Shown piece after piece: positions 17,266 through 26,042 of a stretch of 64,000 bases of DNA (position 1 is its first letter; each line of letters begins with the position of its first letter). The notes beneath the pieces were generated by a model. That model did not search any database and was not told the origin of the DNA. It saw nothing but the letters and a program-made list of their open reading frames with translations. Position numbers and translations under genes: made by a program. The stretch is from Halosimplex salinum (lineage in GTDB: Archaea; Halobacteriota; Halobacteria; Halobacteriales; Haloarculaceae): the NCBI RefSeq assembly GCF_003730195.1, contig NZ_QWGG01000001.1, positions 372,001 to 436,000 on the forward strand, written 5' to 3'.

Positions 17266-17574
17266 ATGAGCGACAGAGCCGGCGACCTGCGGACGCTCGC
17301 GGACCGACTGACCGACCGCGAGGGCGTGACCGACGCCTGGACGGCCAAGAGCTTCTCCGACCGGTTGTTCGTCGTCGAGGTCCCACCGGAGTCGACGCTC
17401 TCCGGCGACGTCCGGGACAGACTCCACGACCACGGGCTCAGAGAGGCAGACGAGGTGTACGATATCGAGGGGGCGGACGACGCCGACTTCGCCGGCGAAC
17501 TGACCGACGGGCGACGCTACCGGTTCGTCGACGTGCGCTCGCGCGGCGAGTTACAGTCCTACGTCGTGGAGTGA
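17266..17574 (+). CDS. Conserved small protein, unknown function
   Basis: 102 residues, acidic, mixed alpha/beta: LRTLADRLTDREGVTDAWTA opens with a helix, then FVVEVPPESTLSGDVRDRL. The C-terminus RYRFVDVRSRGELQSYVVE looks like a beta-alpha finish. No catalytic motif is visible. It starts 70 nt after the lipoprotein stop and may be co-transcribed. Confidence 0.6.
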   Translation: MSDRAGDLRTLADRLTDREGVTDAWTAKSFSDRLFVVEVPPESTLSGDVRDRLHDHGLREADEVYDIEGADDADFAGELTDGRRYRFVDVRSRGELQSYVVE

Positions 17575-17599
17575 GTGCGGGTCGAAAACGGCTGCGAAC

Positions 17600-17679
17600 G
17601 ACGAGGTGAATCGGGGCCGGGGGTTCGAAGACGAGGTGAATCGGGGCCGGAGATCGGAGACGAGGTGAATCGGGGCCGG
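17600..17679. repeat. Three tandem direct repeats, 29-30 bp period
   Basis: The 21-bp unit beginning GACGAGGTGAATCGGGGCCG occurs at 17600-17620, 17630-17650 and 17659-17679 without mismatch, separated by short variable spacers. It lies between the convergent gene ends at 17574 and 17720. A role in 3'-end formation is possible but not shown. Confidence 0.9.
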
Positions 17680-17719
17680 GGTCGGAGAACAGAATCGAGT
17701 GCGGGCGACTACAACCGGG

Positions 17720-18892
17720 TCAGCCCTCGTAGCCGGCGTAGTCCATGAGCTGGGCGAAGATGTCGGAGTCCATGGCCTCCTTGTAGACGATGCCGCCGAC
17801 CATGCCGCCGGGGTAGGAGTTGCCGTTCATCGCGTGGAACACCTTGTGGCAGTGCATGAGGTAGATGCCGGGGTCGGCGTCGGCCTCGAACTCGATGGTC
17901 TTGCGCTCGGCCGGCGCGATGTTGAGCACGTCCTCCTTGTAGCGGGCCGCTTCGGGGATCTGCGAGCCGTCCTTCTCGACGACCTCGAAGCGGTGGTTGT
18001 GGGTGTGCATCGGGTGCATCATGTACCCGTTGTTGGCGAAGTGGATGCGGACGGTGTCGCCCTGCTCGACGATGACGGGAGAGCCGTCCTCGGGGTGGAG
18101 CGTCCGCGGGGCGGACTTGCCGTTGATGGTGAACACGTTGGGGTTGCGCTCGCGGGGACTGTAGTCCACGTCCATCCCGGCCATCTGCTTGTTGAGGTTG
18201 TTGTCCCACTCCTTGAGCGTCATGAACGTCTCGACGTCGGCCTCCTCGTACCCCTCCGGGTCGACGCGGAAGAAGCCGTACATCCCCATGTCGATGTGGC
18301 GGTGGGTCTGGTAGTGGCAGTGATACAGGTGGGTCCCGGGGACGTTCGCGGGGATGTCGTAGGTGTGCTTCTCGCCCGGCGGGACGGTGATGCCGGTCGT
18401 CGTCGGGACGCCGTCGTCTTCCCACTTCTTGCTGACGCCGTGGAAGTGGACGGTGTGGGGCCGCTTGCCGTCGGTGTTGTCGAGCGTGACCTCCATGTCC
18501 TCCCCTTCGGTCGTGCGGAGGATCGGACCGGGGACGCTGGGCTCGCGGTCGTCGGCCTGGAACGCCCACGTCGCCGGCAGGTCGACGGGACCGCCCATCG
18601 TCTCGCCGGGGTGGACTTCGTGGTAGGAGGGGACGCTAGAGAGGGTGACCTTCCCGCCCTGTTCGTCGACGTTGACGACCTGGGGTGGCGAGGTCTTCGG
18701 CAGGTCCGCGGGGTTCAGCGACTGGGCCGCGGGTGACCCGCTCGCTTCGGCGTCGGAGACGGTCACGCCGGAGCTCTCGCGCTGTGCGGTCTGACAGCCG
18801 GCGAGAGCGAACAGGCCGGTCGTACCGGCGGCGGCTTTGGCGAACTCGCGACGCGACATATCCGTTCCGGGCGCACCGATGTTGTCGGTCAT
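17720..18892 (-). CDS. Two-domain multicopper oxidase, Tat-exported lipoprotein
   Basis: 390 residues. The N-terminus has a Tat motif (SRREFAK) and lipobox ALAGC. Domain 1 carries HTVHFHG and HLYHCHYQTHRHIDMG; domain 2 carries HPMHTHNHRF and LMHCHKVFHAMNG. Two HxH pairs plus two HCH motifs make the trinuclear and type-1 copper sites of a two-domain laccase-like oxidase. The HCH motifs argue against copper nitrite reductase, which has HCA. The start at 18892 lies 26-35 nt after TATA-like CCTTTATGC, so the mRNA is probably leaderless. Cys and His are present at both potential type-1 sites. Confidence 0.85.
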   Translation of the reverse strand: MTDNIGAPGTDMSRREFAKAAAGTTGLFALAGCQTAQRESSGVTVSDAEASGSPAAQSLNPADLPKTSPPQVVNVDEQGGKVTLSSVPSYHEVHPGETMGGPVDLPATWAFQADDREPSVPGPILRTTEGEDMEVTLDNTDGKRPHTVHFHGVSKKWEDDGVPTTTGITVPPGEKHTYDIPANVPGTHLYHCHYQTHRHIDMGMYGFFRVDPEGYEEADVETFMTLKEWDNNLNKQMAGMDVDYSPRERNPNVFTINGKSAPRTLHPEDGSPVIVEQGDTVRIHFANNGYMMHPMHTHNHRFEVVEKDGSQIPEAARYKEDVLNIAPAERKTIEFEADADPGIYLMHCHKVFHAMNGNSYPGGMVGGIVYKEAMDSDIFAQLMDYAGYEG

Positions 18893-18924
18893 ACTCACTT
18901 CCGAGTTGGTAGTAGCTGCATAAA

Positions 18925-18988
18925 GGGGGGTAAGGGGATTCCCAGGGAGTGAAAACAGCCCACAGCATCGGGGGGTAGGGTGATACCC
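18925..18988 (-). promoter_or_regulatory. Pair of 19-bp direct repeats upstream of the multicopper oxidase
   Basis: GGGGGGTAAGGGGATTCCC (18925-18943) and GGGGGGTAGGGTGATACCC (18970-18988) match at 16 of 19 positions and start 45 bp apart. The first copy directly abuts the TATA element (18917-18926) on its upstream side. The arrangement is that of a paired operator or activator site. The controlling protein, perhaps copper- or redox-responsive, is unknown. Confidence 0.5.
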
Positions 18989-19074
18989 GGACGCCCGAAC
19001 AAGTGCGGGGGCGGTGCGGTTCGACACGGGCGGTTCGGCCAGCACTTTTCACCCTGGCTCGCGGATAACGAGCC

Positions 19075-19938
19075 ATGTACGACGCGGTCCTCTTCCCGAC
19101 GGACGGGAGCGACGCGGCAGACGCCGCCCTCGGTGTCGCTATCGCCGTCGCCGACGCGCACGACGCGACGATTCACGTGCTCAACGTCGCGGACACGAAC
19201 CAGCCGAGTCTCACTCGCATCGAGGGGCAGGTCCGGGACGTGCTCGAAGGCGAGGGGCGAACCATCGTCGACGAGGCGGCCACCGAGGCGCGTCAGGCGG
19301 GCGTCGAAACGGTGGCGGAGGTGATCCAGGGCGGGCCGTCGCGGACGATCCGGGAGTACGTCGACGACCAGGGGATCGACCTCGTCGTCATGGGTACACG
19401 GGGCGGACGCGACATCGAGCAGATCGTCCTCGGGAGCGTCACGGAGCGGGTCGTCCGGTCGAGCGGTGCGCCGGTGCTGGTCGTCCCGCCCGAGAGCGAC
19501 AGCGAGTACCCGCCAGAGAGCGTGCTGGTCGGTACCGACGGTAGCGAGGGGTCCGAAGCGGCGGTCGACGAGGCGGCCGGGATCGCCGAGGCGTCGGGGG
19601 CAGCGCTCCACGCCGTCTCGGTGGTCGAACCGAGCCTGCTGGGGCTCGACGTGCGCTCCGAACAGGCGGCCGAAGACCGCGAGGGTCGTTTCGCGGAGCG
19701 ACTCGAGTGGGCCCGAGAGCGGGTGGAGAACCGTGACGTCGCCGTCGAGACGGCGCTGGAGGAGGGCGACGTGGTCGAGACGCTGAACGAGTACGCCGAC
19801 GAACACGGCGTCGACCTGATCGTCGTCGGGACCCACGGACGGACCGGCATCGACCGGCGGGTCCTGGGGAGCGTCACCGAGAACCTGATGCGGTCGGCGT
19901 CGGTCCCCGTCCTCTCGGTACGCGCGGCCGGTGAGTGA
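19075..19938 (+). CDS. Universal stress protein, two tandem UspA domains
   Basis: 287 residues, two UspA domains (about 1-142 and 147-285). Each has the opening LFPTDGSDAA / LVGTDGSEGS and an ATP-binding loop G-2x-G-9x-G-S: GTRGGRDIEQIVLGS in the first and GTHGRTGIDRRVLGS in the second. Tandem forms act as intramolecular dimers. It has its own T-rich promoter element about 25-34 nt before the ATG. It is divergent from the multicopper oxidase. Confidence 0.92.
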   Translation: MYDAVLFPTDGSDAADAALGVAIAVADAHDATIHVLNVADTNQPSLTRIEGQVRDVLEGEGRTIVDEAATEARQAGVETVAEVIQGGPSRTIREYVDDQGIDLVVMGTRGGRDIEQIVLGSVTERVVRSSGAPVLVVPPESDSEYPPESVLVGTDGSEGSEAAVDEAAGIAEASGAALHAVSVVEPSLLGLDVRSEQAAEDREGRFAERLEWARERVENRDVAVETALEEGDVVETLNEYADEHGVDLIVVGTHGRTGIDRRVLGSVTENLMRSASVPVLSVRAAGE

Positions 19939-19991
19939 GCGCGCGGCGCGCATAGAAAGCGATTTAGCCGGCGGGGAGCGACGGACCGGTA

Positions 19992-22157
19992 ATGAGTCTC
20001 TCCGACGCCGACCGCGAACTCGTGGTCGACGAGCTGGGGCGGGAACCGACCCGCGCCGAGGCCGCGCTCTTCGAGAACCTCTGGAGCGAGCACTGCGCGT
20101 ATCGCTCCTCGTGGCCGCTCCTCGGCGCGTTCGACAACGAGGGCGACCAGGTCGTCGTCGGCCCCGGCGACGACGCCGCCGTCGTCTCCCTCCCGTCGGC
20201 CGACGCGGACGACGAGACGTACGTCACGCTCGGCATCGAGAGCCACAACCACCCCTCGTTCGTCGACCCGTTCGACGGCGCGGCGACGGGGGTCGGCGGC
20301 ATCGTCCGCGACACGCTCTCGATGGGCGCCTATCCCATCGCGCTCGCGGACTCGCTGTACTTCGGCGACTTCGACCGCGAGCACTCCCGCTATCTCTTCG
20401 AGGGCGTCGTCGAGGGAATCTCTCACTACGGGAACTGTATCGGCGTCCCGACCGTGACTGGCTCGACCGCCTTCCACGAGGACTACGAGGGCAACCCGCT
20501 CGTGAACGTCGCCTGCGTCGGGCTGATCGACGACCCGGACCGCCTCGTCACCGCCGTGGCACAGGAACCGGGGAACAAACTGATGCTCGTCGGGAACTCG
20601 ACGGGCCGCGACGGTCTCGGCGGCGCCTCCTTCGCCAGCGAGGACCTCGCCGAGGACGCCGAGACGGAGGACCGCCCAGCCGTTCAGGTCGGCGACCCAT
20701 ACACGGAGAAGCTTCTCATCGAGGCGAACGAGGCGCTGATCGACGAGCGCCTGATCGAGTCGGCCCGCGACCTCGGCGCGGCGGGCCTCGGCGGCGCGTC
20801 GTCGGAGATGGTCGCCAAGGGCGGTGTGGGCGCGGAGATCGAACTGACGAACGTCCACGAGCGCGAGCCGAACATGAACGCGATGGAGTACCTGCTCGCG
20901 GAGAGCCAGGAACGGATGTGCTACGAGGTCCGGCCGGAGAACGTCGAGCGCGTCCACGAGATCGCCGACCGCTACGACCTGGGATCGTCGGTCATCGGCG
21001 AAGTGACCACCGGGAACTACGTCTGTACGTTCGAGGGCGAGACGGTCGTCGACGCGCCCGCGGAGTTCCTCGGCGACGGCGCGCCGTTCCACGACCTGCC
21101 CGCCGAGGAACCGGTCGAACAGGAGCGTGACCTGCCTGACGGCGTCGACCTCTCCGCGGCGTTCGAGGCGGTCGTCGGCAGTCCGAACACCGCCTCGAAG
21201 GAGTGGGTATACCGGCAGTACGACCACGAGGTGCAGGTCCGAACCGCGATGGCGCCGGGCGACGACGCGGCCGTGATGGCCGTGCGAGAAGCAGAGGCGG
21301 GCGTGGCGTTCTCCTCGGGCGCGGACCCCAACTGGACCGACGCGGCGCCGTACGAGGGCGCCCGCGCCGTCGCGCTGGAGAACGCGACCAACGTCGCGGC
21401 GAAGGGCGCGCGACCTCACGCCGCAGTCAACTGTCTCAACGGGGGCAACCCGGAGAAACCCGACGTGTACGGCGGGTTCAAGGGCATCGTCGACGGGCTC
21501 GCCGAGATGTGCTCGACGCTGGACGTGCCCGTCGTCGGCGGGAACGTCTCGCTGTACAACGACTCGGTCACCGGTCCCATCCCGCCGACGCCGACGCTCG
21601 CACTCGTCGGGGTCAAGGACGGGTACGACGCGCCGCCGGCGGCCCTGCAGGGCGAGGGCGAACTCCTCCTCGTCGGCGCTCGGTCGCTGGAGGGCGACGC
21701 CGAGGCCCGCCTCGGCGGGTCGGAGTTCCTCGCGCAGTTCGGCGGCACGGACCGGTTCCCCGAGTCGCTGGCCGACCCCGACGCGTTCGTCGAGACGCTC
21801 GTCGACGTCGCGAACGACGAGTCGACGCTGGCGACCCACGACGTGAGCCACGGCGGCCTCGCCGTGACGCTCGCCGAGATGGTGACCGACGAAGCCGGCG
21901 CGAGTGTCGACCTCGACGCGCCGTCCAAGGGAAGCCCCGAGGCCCTGCTGTTCGGGGAACAGGCGGGCCGTGTCGTGATCGAGACGACCGATCCGCGGAG
22001 CGTTCGGGAAGCGTTCGACAGCGTCACGCCGGTGTACGATCTCGGTGAGGCCGACGACTCCGGGACGCTCGACGTGACGCTCGACGACGCGGCCCTCTCG
22101 TACGGCGCCGCCGACGTCGCCGACCTGCGCGACGTGATCGAGCGGGAACTGGCGTAG
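19992..22157 (+). CDS. purL: Phosphoribosylformylglycinamidine synthase subunit PurL
   Basis: Fourth step of purine synthesis: ATP-dependent amidation of FGAR to FGAM, using ammonia delivered by PurQ with PurS as bridge. The 721-residue length matches the small archaeal/Bacillus-type PurL. Motifs are [12 protein letters not shown] near the N-terminus, the substrate loop [30 protein letters not shown] and DVSHGGLAV. PurS and PurQ genes are not in the window. A T-rich element (19956-19968) precedes the ATG. Confidence 0.95.
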   Translation: MSLSDADRELVVDELGREPTRAEAALFENLWSEHCAYRSSWPLLGAFDNEGDQVVVGPGDDAAVVSLPSADADDETYVTLGIESHNHPSFVDPFDGAATGVGGIVRDTLSMGAYPIALADSLYFGDFDREHSRYLFEGVVEGISHYGNCIGVPTVTGSTAFHEDYEGNPLVNVACVGLIDDPDRLVTAVAQEPGNKLMLVGNSTGRDGLGGASFASEDLAEDAETEDRPAVQVGDPYTEKLLIEANEALIDERLIESARDLGAAGLGGASSEMVAKGGVGAEIELTNVHEREPNMNAMEYLLAESQERMCYEVRPENVERVHEIADRYDLGSSVIGEVTTGNYVCTFEGETVVDAPAEFLGDGAPFHDLPAEEPVEQERDLPDGVDLSAAFEAVVGSPNTASKEWVYRQYDHEVQVRTAMAPGDDAAVMAVREAEAGVAFSSGADPNWTDAAPYEGARAVALENATNVAAKGARPHAAVNCLNGGNPEKPDVYGGFKGIVDGLAEMCSTLDVPVVGGNVSLYNDSVTGPIPPTPTLALVGVKDGYDAPPAALQGEGELLLVGARSLEGDAEARLGGSEFLAQFGGTDRFPESLADPDAFVETLVDVANDESTLATHDVSHGGLAVTLAEMVTDEAGASVDLDAPSKGSPEALLFGEQAGRVVIETTDPRSVREAFDSVTPVYDLGEADDSGTLDVTLDDAALSYGAADVADLRDVIERELA

Positions 22158-22259
22158 ACCGCTCTGAACTGGCGTATTTCTGGAAAGAAGTCGGGTCGGT
22201 TTGCCGGTTCGGTTCGTCGCCCCGCGTCCTATCCGAGCGGATACCGACGCGACGCCGCG

Positions 22260-22646
22260 CTACGCCGATTCTTCGAGCGCGTCGAGGCAGTCGTCGACGA
22301 CGTCGGGGACTTCGACGGACGCCTCTTCGTCGATCCAGACGTAGAATCCCACGTCCGATTTCGGGTAGAGGGCGATGCCGGTGCCGTGTTCGTTGACCTG
22401 GATGTCGGACTTGATCCGGCTCCCGTACAGTTCGCTGCCGATGTCGGCCTGCTGAAGCTGGTACACCGCGTCGCGGTGCATCTTCTCCGGCGAACGGGTG
22501 TCGACCTCGGCGACGATCCGCTCGAACCAGTCGGCGCCGTAGAAGACGTCCGACTCGTCCTCGGTGAACCTGGTGACCGTCTTGAGCCCGTCCCCGACCC
22601 GGTCCTCCAGACGGTCGATCAGGGCCCCGTGATTCGTCTCAGACAC
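22260..22646 (-). CDS. Conserved haloarchaeal protein, unknown function
   Basis: 128 residues, alpha/beta, with DVFYGADWFERIVAEVDTR and a C-terminal GIALYPKSDVGFYVWIDEE. The GTG at 22646 is preferred over a longer form because the TATA-like GTAAAAAACG (22668-22677) lies 22-31 nt upstream, so a leaderless GTG start fits. No motif allows a function. Confidence 0.6.
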   Translation of the reverse strand: MSETNHGALIDRLEDRVGDGLKTVTRFTEDESDVFYGADWFERIVAEVDTRSPEKMHRDAVYQLQQADIGSELYGSRIKSDIQVNEHGTGIALYPKSDVGFYVWIDEEASVEVPDVVDDCLDALEESA

Positions 22647-22727
22647 ACCAACTCGAACGCGACAGTCGTAAAAAACGCTTCCGTCGGACTTCACTGGGAG
22701 AGAGAGCCCGGCCGCCGCGACTCTCCG

Positions 22728-22928
22728 TCAGACCAGCGCCAGCGGCAGGGCGAAGGCGATGGCGACCCCGACGAGCATGACGGCGAAGCCGACGCCGACG
22801 TCGCGGGTCGTGTACTCGCTCTGGGGCGCGGTGCTGCGAAGCGGCGGCTCGCCGGACGGGAGTTCCTTGCGCGTCGGGTCGTAGTCGGGGCGCTCCTCGT
22901 GTCCGTGGTCGTCGTGGTCGTCGCTCAT
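22728..22928 (-). CDS. Small single-helix membrane protein
   Basis: 66 residues: a charged, His/Asp-rich N-terminus (MSDDHDDHGHEERPDYDPTR), a central STAPQSEYTTRDVGVGF segment and one C-terminal membrane helix. The pattern recalls a small family seen across haloarchaea, with no known role. The His-rich start might bind metal, but that is speculation. Confidence 0.65.
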   Translation of the reverse strand: MSDDHDDHGHEERPDYDPTRKELPSGEPPLRSTAPQSEYTTRDVGVGFAVMLVGVAIAFALPLALV

Positions 22929-23055
22929 AGCTTCCGATCCGTCCGGGGGGCACCTTAGCGTGTCGGAACCGGACGCCGTCCGAGCACGACTGCGGGGCCG
23001 CTCGACGCGGAGAGCGGATACCTTTTGCCACTCGCCTCCCGAGACGGAGGTATAG

Positions 23056-23871
23056 ATGGCTCTGACGAAGCGGATCATCCCCTGTATCGACGTCGACCTC
23101 GACGACGAGGGGAACGCGGCGGTCTACACCGGAGTGAACTTCGAGGACCTCGCGTACACGGGGGACCCGGTGGAGATGGCCAAGAAGTACAACCAGGCCG
23201 GGGCCGACGAGTTCGTCTTCCTCGACATCACGGCCTCCGCCGAGGGCCGCGAGACGATGCTCGACACGGTCTCCGCGGTCGCCGACGAGGTGTTCATCCC
23301 GCTGACGGTGGGCGGCGGGATCCGCACTCGCGAGGACGTGAAAGAGACCCTGCGGGCGGGCGCGGACAAGGTGTCGATCAACACGGGCGCGCTGGAGCGA
23401 CCGGAACTGATCACCGACGGCGCGCGGGCCTTCGGGAACCAGTGTATCGTCATCAGCGTCGACGCGCGCCGCCGCTACGACGAGGCGGGCGAGCACTACG
23501 TCGATGTCGACGGCGAGTCCTGTTGGTTCGAGTGTACGGTCAAGGGTGGACGCGAGGGGACGGGCGTGGACGTGGTGTCGTGGGCCGAGGAGGCCGAGGA
23601 GCGCGGGGCGGGCGAGCTGTTCGTCAACTCCATCGACGCCGACGGGACGAAAGACGGCTACGACATCCCGCTGACGAAGGCGGTGTGCGACGCCGTCTCG
23701 ACGCCCGTCATCGCCTCGTCGGGGTGTGGCGGCCCGGAGGACGCCTACGAGGTGTTCACGGAGGCGGGCGCCGACGCGGCGCTCGCGGCCTCTATCTTCC
23801 ACTTCGACGAATACTCCATCGACGAGGTGAAGCGATACCTGGACGACCACGACGTGCCCGTGCGCCTCTGA
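23056..23871 (+). CDS. hisF: Imidazole glycerol phosphate synthase, cyclase subunit HisF
   Basis: Cyclase half of the HisF-HisH glutamine amidotransferase in histidine synthesis; it makes IGP and AICAR from PRFAR with ammonia. 271 residues form a (beta/alpha)8 barrel. The catalytic Asp residues sit in [13 protein letters not shown] and [11 protein letters not shown], and the phosphate loops in LTVGGGIRT and [14 protein letters not shown]-rich element (23019-23029) precedes the ATG. HisH is not in the window. Confidence 0.95.
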   Translation: MALTKRIIPCIDVDLDDEGNAAVYTGVNFEDLAYTGDPVEMAKKYNQAGADEFVFLDITASAEGRETMLDTVSAVADEVFIPLTVGGGIRTREDVKETLRAGADKVSINTGALERPELITDGARAFGNQCIVISVDARRRYDEAGEHYVDVDGESCWFECTVKGGREGTGVDVVSWAEEAEERGAGELFVNSIDADGTKDGYDIPLTKAVCDAVSTPVIASSGCGGPEDAYEVFTEAGADAALAASIFHFDEYSIDEVKRYLDDHDVPVRL

Positions 23872-23874
23872 GCG

Positions 23875-24747
23875 ATGAGTGACGGAGAGGGGTCCGGTGA
23901 CGACGCCCGGACGCGGTCCGCGAAGTGGCGCTGTGCGTGGTGTGACAAGCCCCACGACCGGAACGACCCGCCGTGTGACAACTGCGGGCACCACAAGTTC
24001 GAGAAGGCGGTGGTGCCGGTCGCGCCCGACGACCCCGACCACCAGCGCGAACCGGTGTGGGTGTGCCCGGAGTGCGGTCGCGTCCACCAGAAGAACTCGC
24101 CGCCGTGTAGCCGCTGTGGGAACGCCAGCCTCGAGCGGCGGGTCCCGGACGACGCCGACTACGCCGAGGAACTGAGCGGCACCTCCTACGTCGACCTGTT
24201 GAGCGCGCGCTACGCGGCGGGGCTGGCGGTCGCACTGGTCGCCGGGGCCGTGCTGGTCCTCGGTCTGCTCGGCGTCGTGACGCTCCCGGGCATGGGGAGC
24301 GACGTGCCGGGGAGCGCCGAGAGCGTCGCCGGAGTCGACCTCGCCGAGACGGAAACGGCGTTCGTCGCCGACCTCAACGAGCGGCGGAGCGTCGCCGGAT
24401 TCGAGGCCTACGAGCGCCACGAGAGCCTCGACGACGCCACACGGCTCTACAACGAGGGGCGGCTTCGAGCGGTGTACGACGGTGGGACACGCTACGGCGA
24501 GCAGAGCGTCCTCGACGAACTCGACGGAGCGTGCGGTGAGGAGATAACCGCACTGCGCGCGTACTCGCTCACGGCCGAGGACGCCGGCGACGGGGTGTTC
24601 GACTCGCCGGAGGCCCTCGCGACCGCGCTGGTCGACGACTACGAGCGGTTCGACCAGACGTTCTACGAGACGCCGCGTGGCCGCGTCGGCGTCGACGTCC
24701 ACGCGGGGCCGGACGACCGCGTGTTCGTCAGCGTTCTGGTCTGCTGA
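23875..24747 (+). CDS. Double zinc-ribbon membrane protein with CAP-like domain
   Basis: 290 residues. Two zinc-ribbon units at the N-terminus (CAWC...CDNC and CPEC...CSRC, residues about 20-90) precede one membrane helix (about 110-135). The external C-terminal domain begins ETAFVADLNERRSVAGFEAY, with YNEGRLRAVYDGGTRYGEQS, resembling the CAP/SCP fold of exported extension domains. The usual CAP His residues are not clearly conserved. It starts 3 nt after hisF, so it is co-transcribed, although no link to histidine synthesis is evident. Confidence 0.65.
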   Translation: MSDGEGSGDDARTRSAKWRCAWCDKPHDRNDPPCDNCGHHKFEKAVVPVAPDDPDHQREPVWVCPECGRVHQKNSPPCSRCGNASLERRVPDDADYAEELSGTSYVDLLSARYAAGLAVALVAGAVLVLGLLGVVTLPGMGSDVPGSAESVAGVDLAETETAFVADLNERRSVAGFEAYERHESLDDATRLYNEGRLRAVYDGGTRYGEQSVLDELDGACGEEITALRAYSLTAEDAGDGVFDSPEALATALVDDYERFDQTFYETPRGRVGVDVHAGPDDRVFVSVLVC

Positions 24748-24758
24748 CCGCTCGCGGC

Positions 24759-24953
24759 TCAGCGCATCCGGCGAGCGACCCGGAGCGCGACGGAGACGAG
24801 CGTTCCGAGGCCGGGGATCCGAGAGGACAGCGCCGCCGCGACGACGAGCAGGAGGCCGCTCTTCCTGCGGCCGCGGGCGAATGCCACGGCCGCGTCCACG
24901 AGCGTCGAGACGATGCTGAGCTTCCCGAAGGTTCTCGCGTTCCGTGTTGCCAT
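24759..24953 (-). CDS. Small basic membrane-associated protein
   Basis: 64 residues, unusually basic for this genome, with a hydrophobic stretch SGLLLVVAAALSSRIPGLGTLVSVAL flanked by Arg. No family recognised. It is convergent with the zinc-ribbon gene, 11 nt away. Codon use is ordinary; a real small gene is likely but not certain. Confidence 0.45.
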   Translation of the reverse strand: MATRNARTFGKLSIVSTLVDAAVAFARGRRKSGLLLVVAAALSSRIPGLGTLVSVALRVARRMR

Positions 24954-25091
24954 TGCTTCCGGAGGGAGGGGAGCGCTAGTGAAGTAGAACCGCCTTGCTG
25001 GCGCAGGGTCGCGACGCTGTCGGTTCGGTCGTCTCTACGGCGGGAACGGAGTGACCGGCGAACGAATGCGGCGGCCGGACGGGGGACGGGG

Positions 25092-25583
25092 TCAGTCGGA
25101 GAGGATGGATACGTCGGTGGTCTGCTCGATGGCGGTGGGCTCGCCGCGCTCCAGGCGGTCGAGCCGGTCCATGATCGTGTGGACCTCGTCGCCTTTCGTA
25201 CAGGGGGCGACGTGGCGGAGTTCCTCGCCGTCGTACTCCGCCAGGCCCATGACGGGCAGGACCATCGCCGTGCGCGGCTCGTCGGTCACGTCGTTCTCGA
25301 CTTCGTGAGTCTGGTAGAACGATTCGAGCGAGACGTTGTTCGAGAGCGCCCACTGTTTGAACTCGGCGACACGATTGAGGATGTACTCGCCCTCCTCCGT
25401 GCGGGCGCCCGAGGAGTTCCGGGCGATCTGCTTGCCCCAGACGATGACCGAGAAGTCCTCGATCTCGTCCTCGGCGTCGAGTTCCTGGAGTCGCTCGATC
25501 ACCGCTTCCTGCCTGTTGTGCGCACCGTCGGGCAACAGCGACCTGACGTAGAGTTCGATCCGCGGCGTCTGTGTCCCCGTCAT
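25092..25583 (-). CDS. Haloarchaeal HTH-domain-annotated small protein
   Basis: 163 residues beginning RIELYVRSLLPDGAHNRQEAVIERLQEL, then DFSVIVWGKQIARNSS. This pattern recurs in many haloarchaeal proteins often annotated as HTH-domain proteins, although a clear recognition helix is not visible to me. The C-terminal part has DEVHTIMDRLDRLERG. T-rich bases (25611-25631) lie about 30-45 nt upstream. Role unknown; possibly regulatory. Confidence 0.6.
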   Translation of the reverse strand: MTGTQTPRIELYVRSLLPDGAHNRQEAVIERLQELDAEDEIEDFSVIVWGKQIARNSSGARTEEGEYILNRVAEFKQWALSNNVSLESFYQTHEVENDVTDEPRTAMVLPVMGLAEYDGEELRHVAPCTKGDEVHTIMDRLDRLERGEPTAIEQTTDVSILSD

Positions 25584-26042
25584 CGTACACCAACCACCGC
25601 ACCGGGTGATGAAAAAACTTCTGCTGTTTTTCCCGAATTATGCATGTTTGTGTTTGTCACGGCGCTATTACCCCGCCTTCGGTGAACGAACGTTAACTTC
25701 CATTCGGATAGCCTTCCGACTTTTCCGCGAATCGTTGGTTTCGATTAAAGTCGTAGTATTATTCGACTACTGTCGAAGTCGGTCGGCGGGCACCGTCGTC
25801 GACACTCTCCCGTCGCTGGACGTACTGCGTGGGCAAATCCGCAGTCGACGTCGAGACGGCCGGTCGTATACAGTGTTTACCGTCGAGAAAACGGTCCATA
25901 CCAGTGACTGATCGGAGGGACTGACGACAGGCAGCAGTCACGTCGGGGCCCCGGCGGTCGCGGCAGTGGCCACCCCAGAGTGTGGGATCGGGCGCCAAGA
26001 TTGATTATCTTCGGCGTGAAACTTTCCAGATGGAGGATCCAG
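25584..26042. other. 459-bp intergenic region with AT-rich segment
   Basis: No convincing gene. Bases 25606-25770 are much richer in A/T than the surroundings and hold T-runs and an imperfect inverted repeat, GTAGT...ACTAC (25752-25768). The right-hand end carries the CBS-HPF promoter element GATTATC (26002-26009). Confidence 0.6.
26032..26036 (+). promoter_or_regulatory. Shine-Dalgarno site of the CBS-HPF gene
   Basis: GGAGG lies 6 nt before the ATG at 26043. Most starts in this window are leaderless, so this marks a transcript with a real 5' leader and fixes the start at 26043 rather than at an upstream in-frame GTG. Confidence 0.7.

Noticed and set aside
17720-18892. Copper nitrite reductase NirK
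   Set aside because: Both domains have HCH rather than the HCA motif of NirK, and two HxH pairs indicate a trinuclear centre.
25606-25911. 101-codon open frame on the plus strand
   Set aside because: Composition (Leu/Phe/Arg-rich, few acidic residues) is not haloarchaeal, and it overlaps an AT-rich promoter region.
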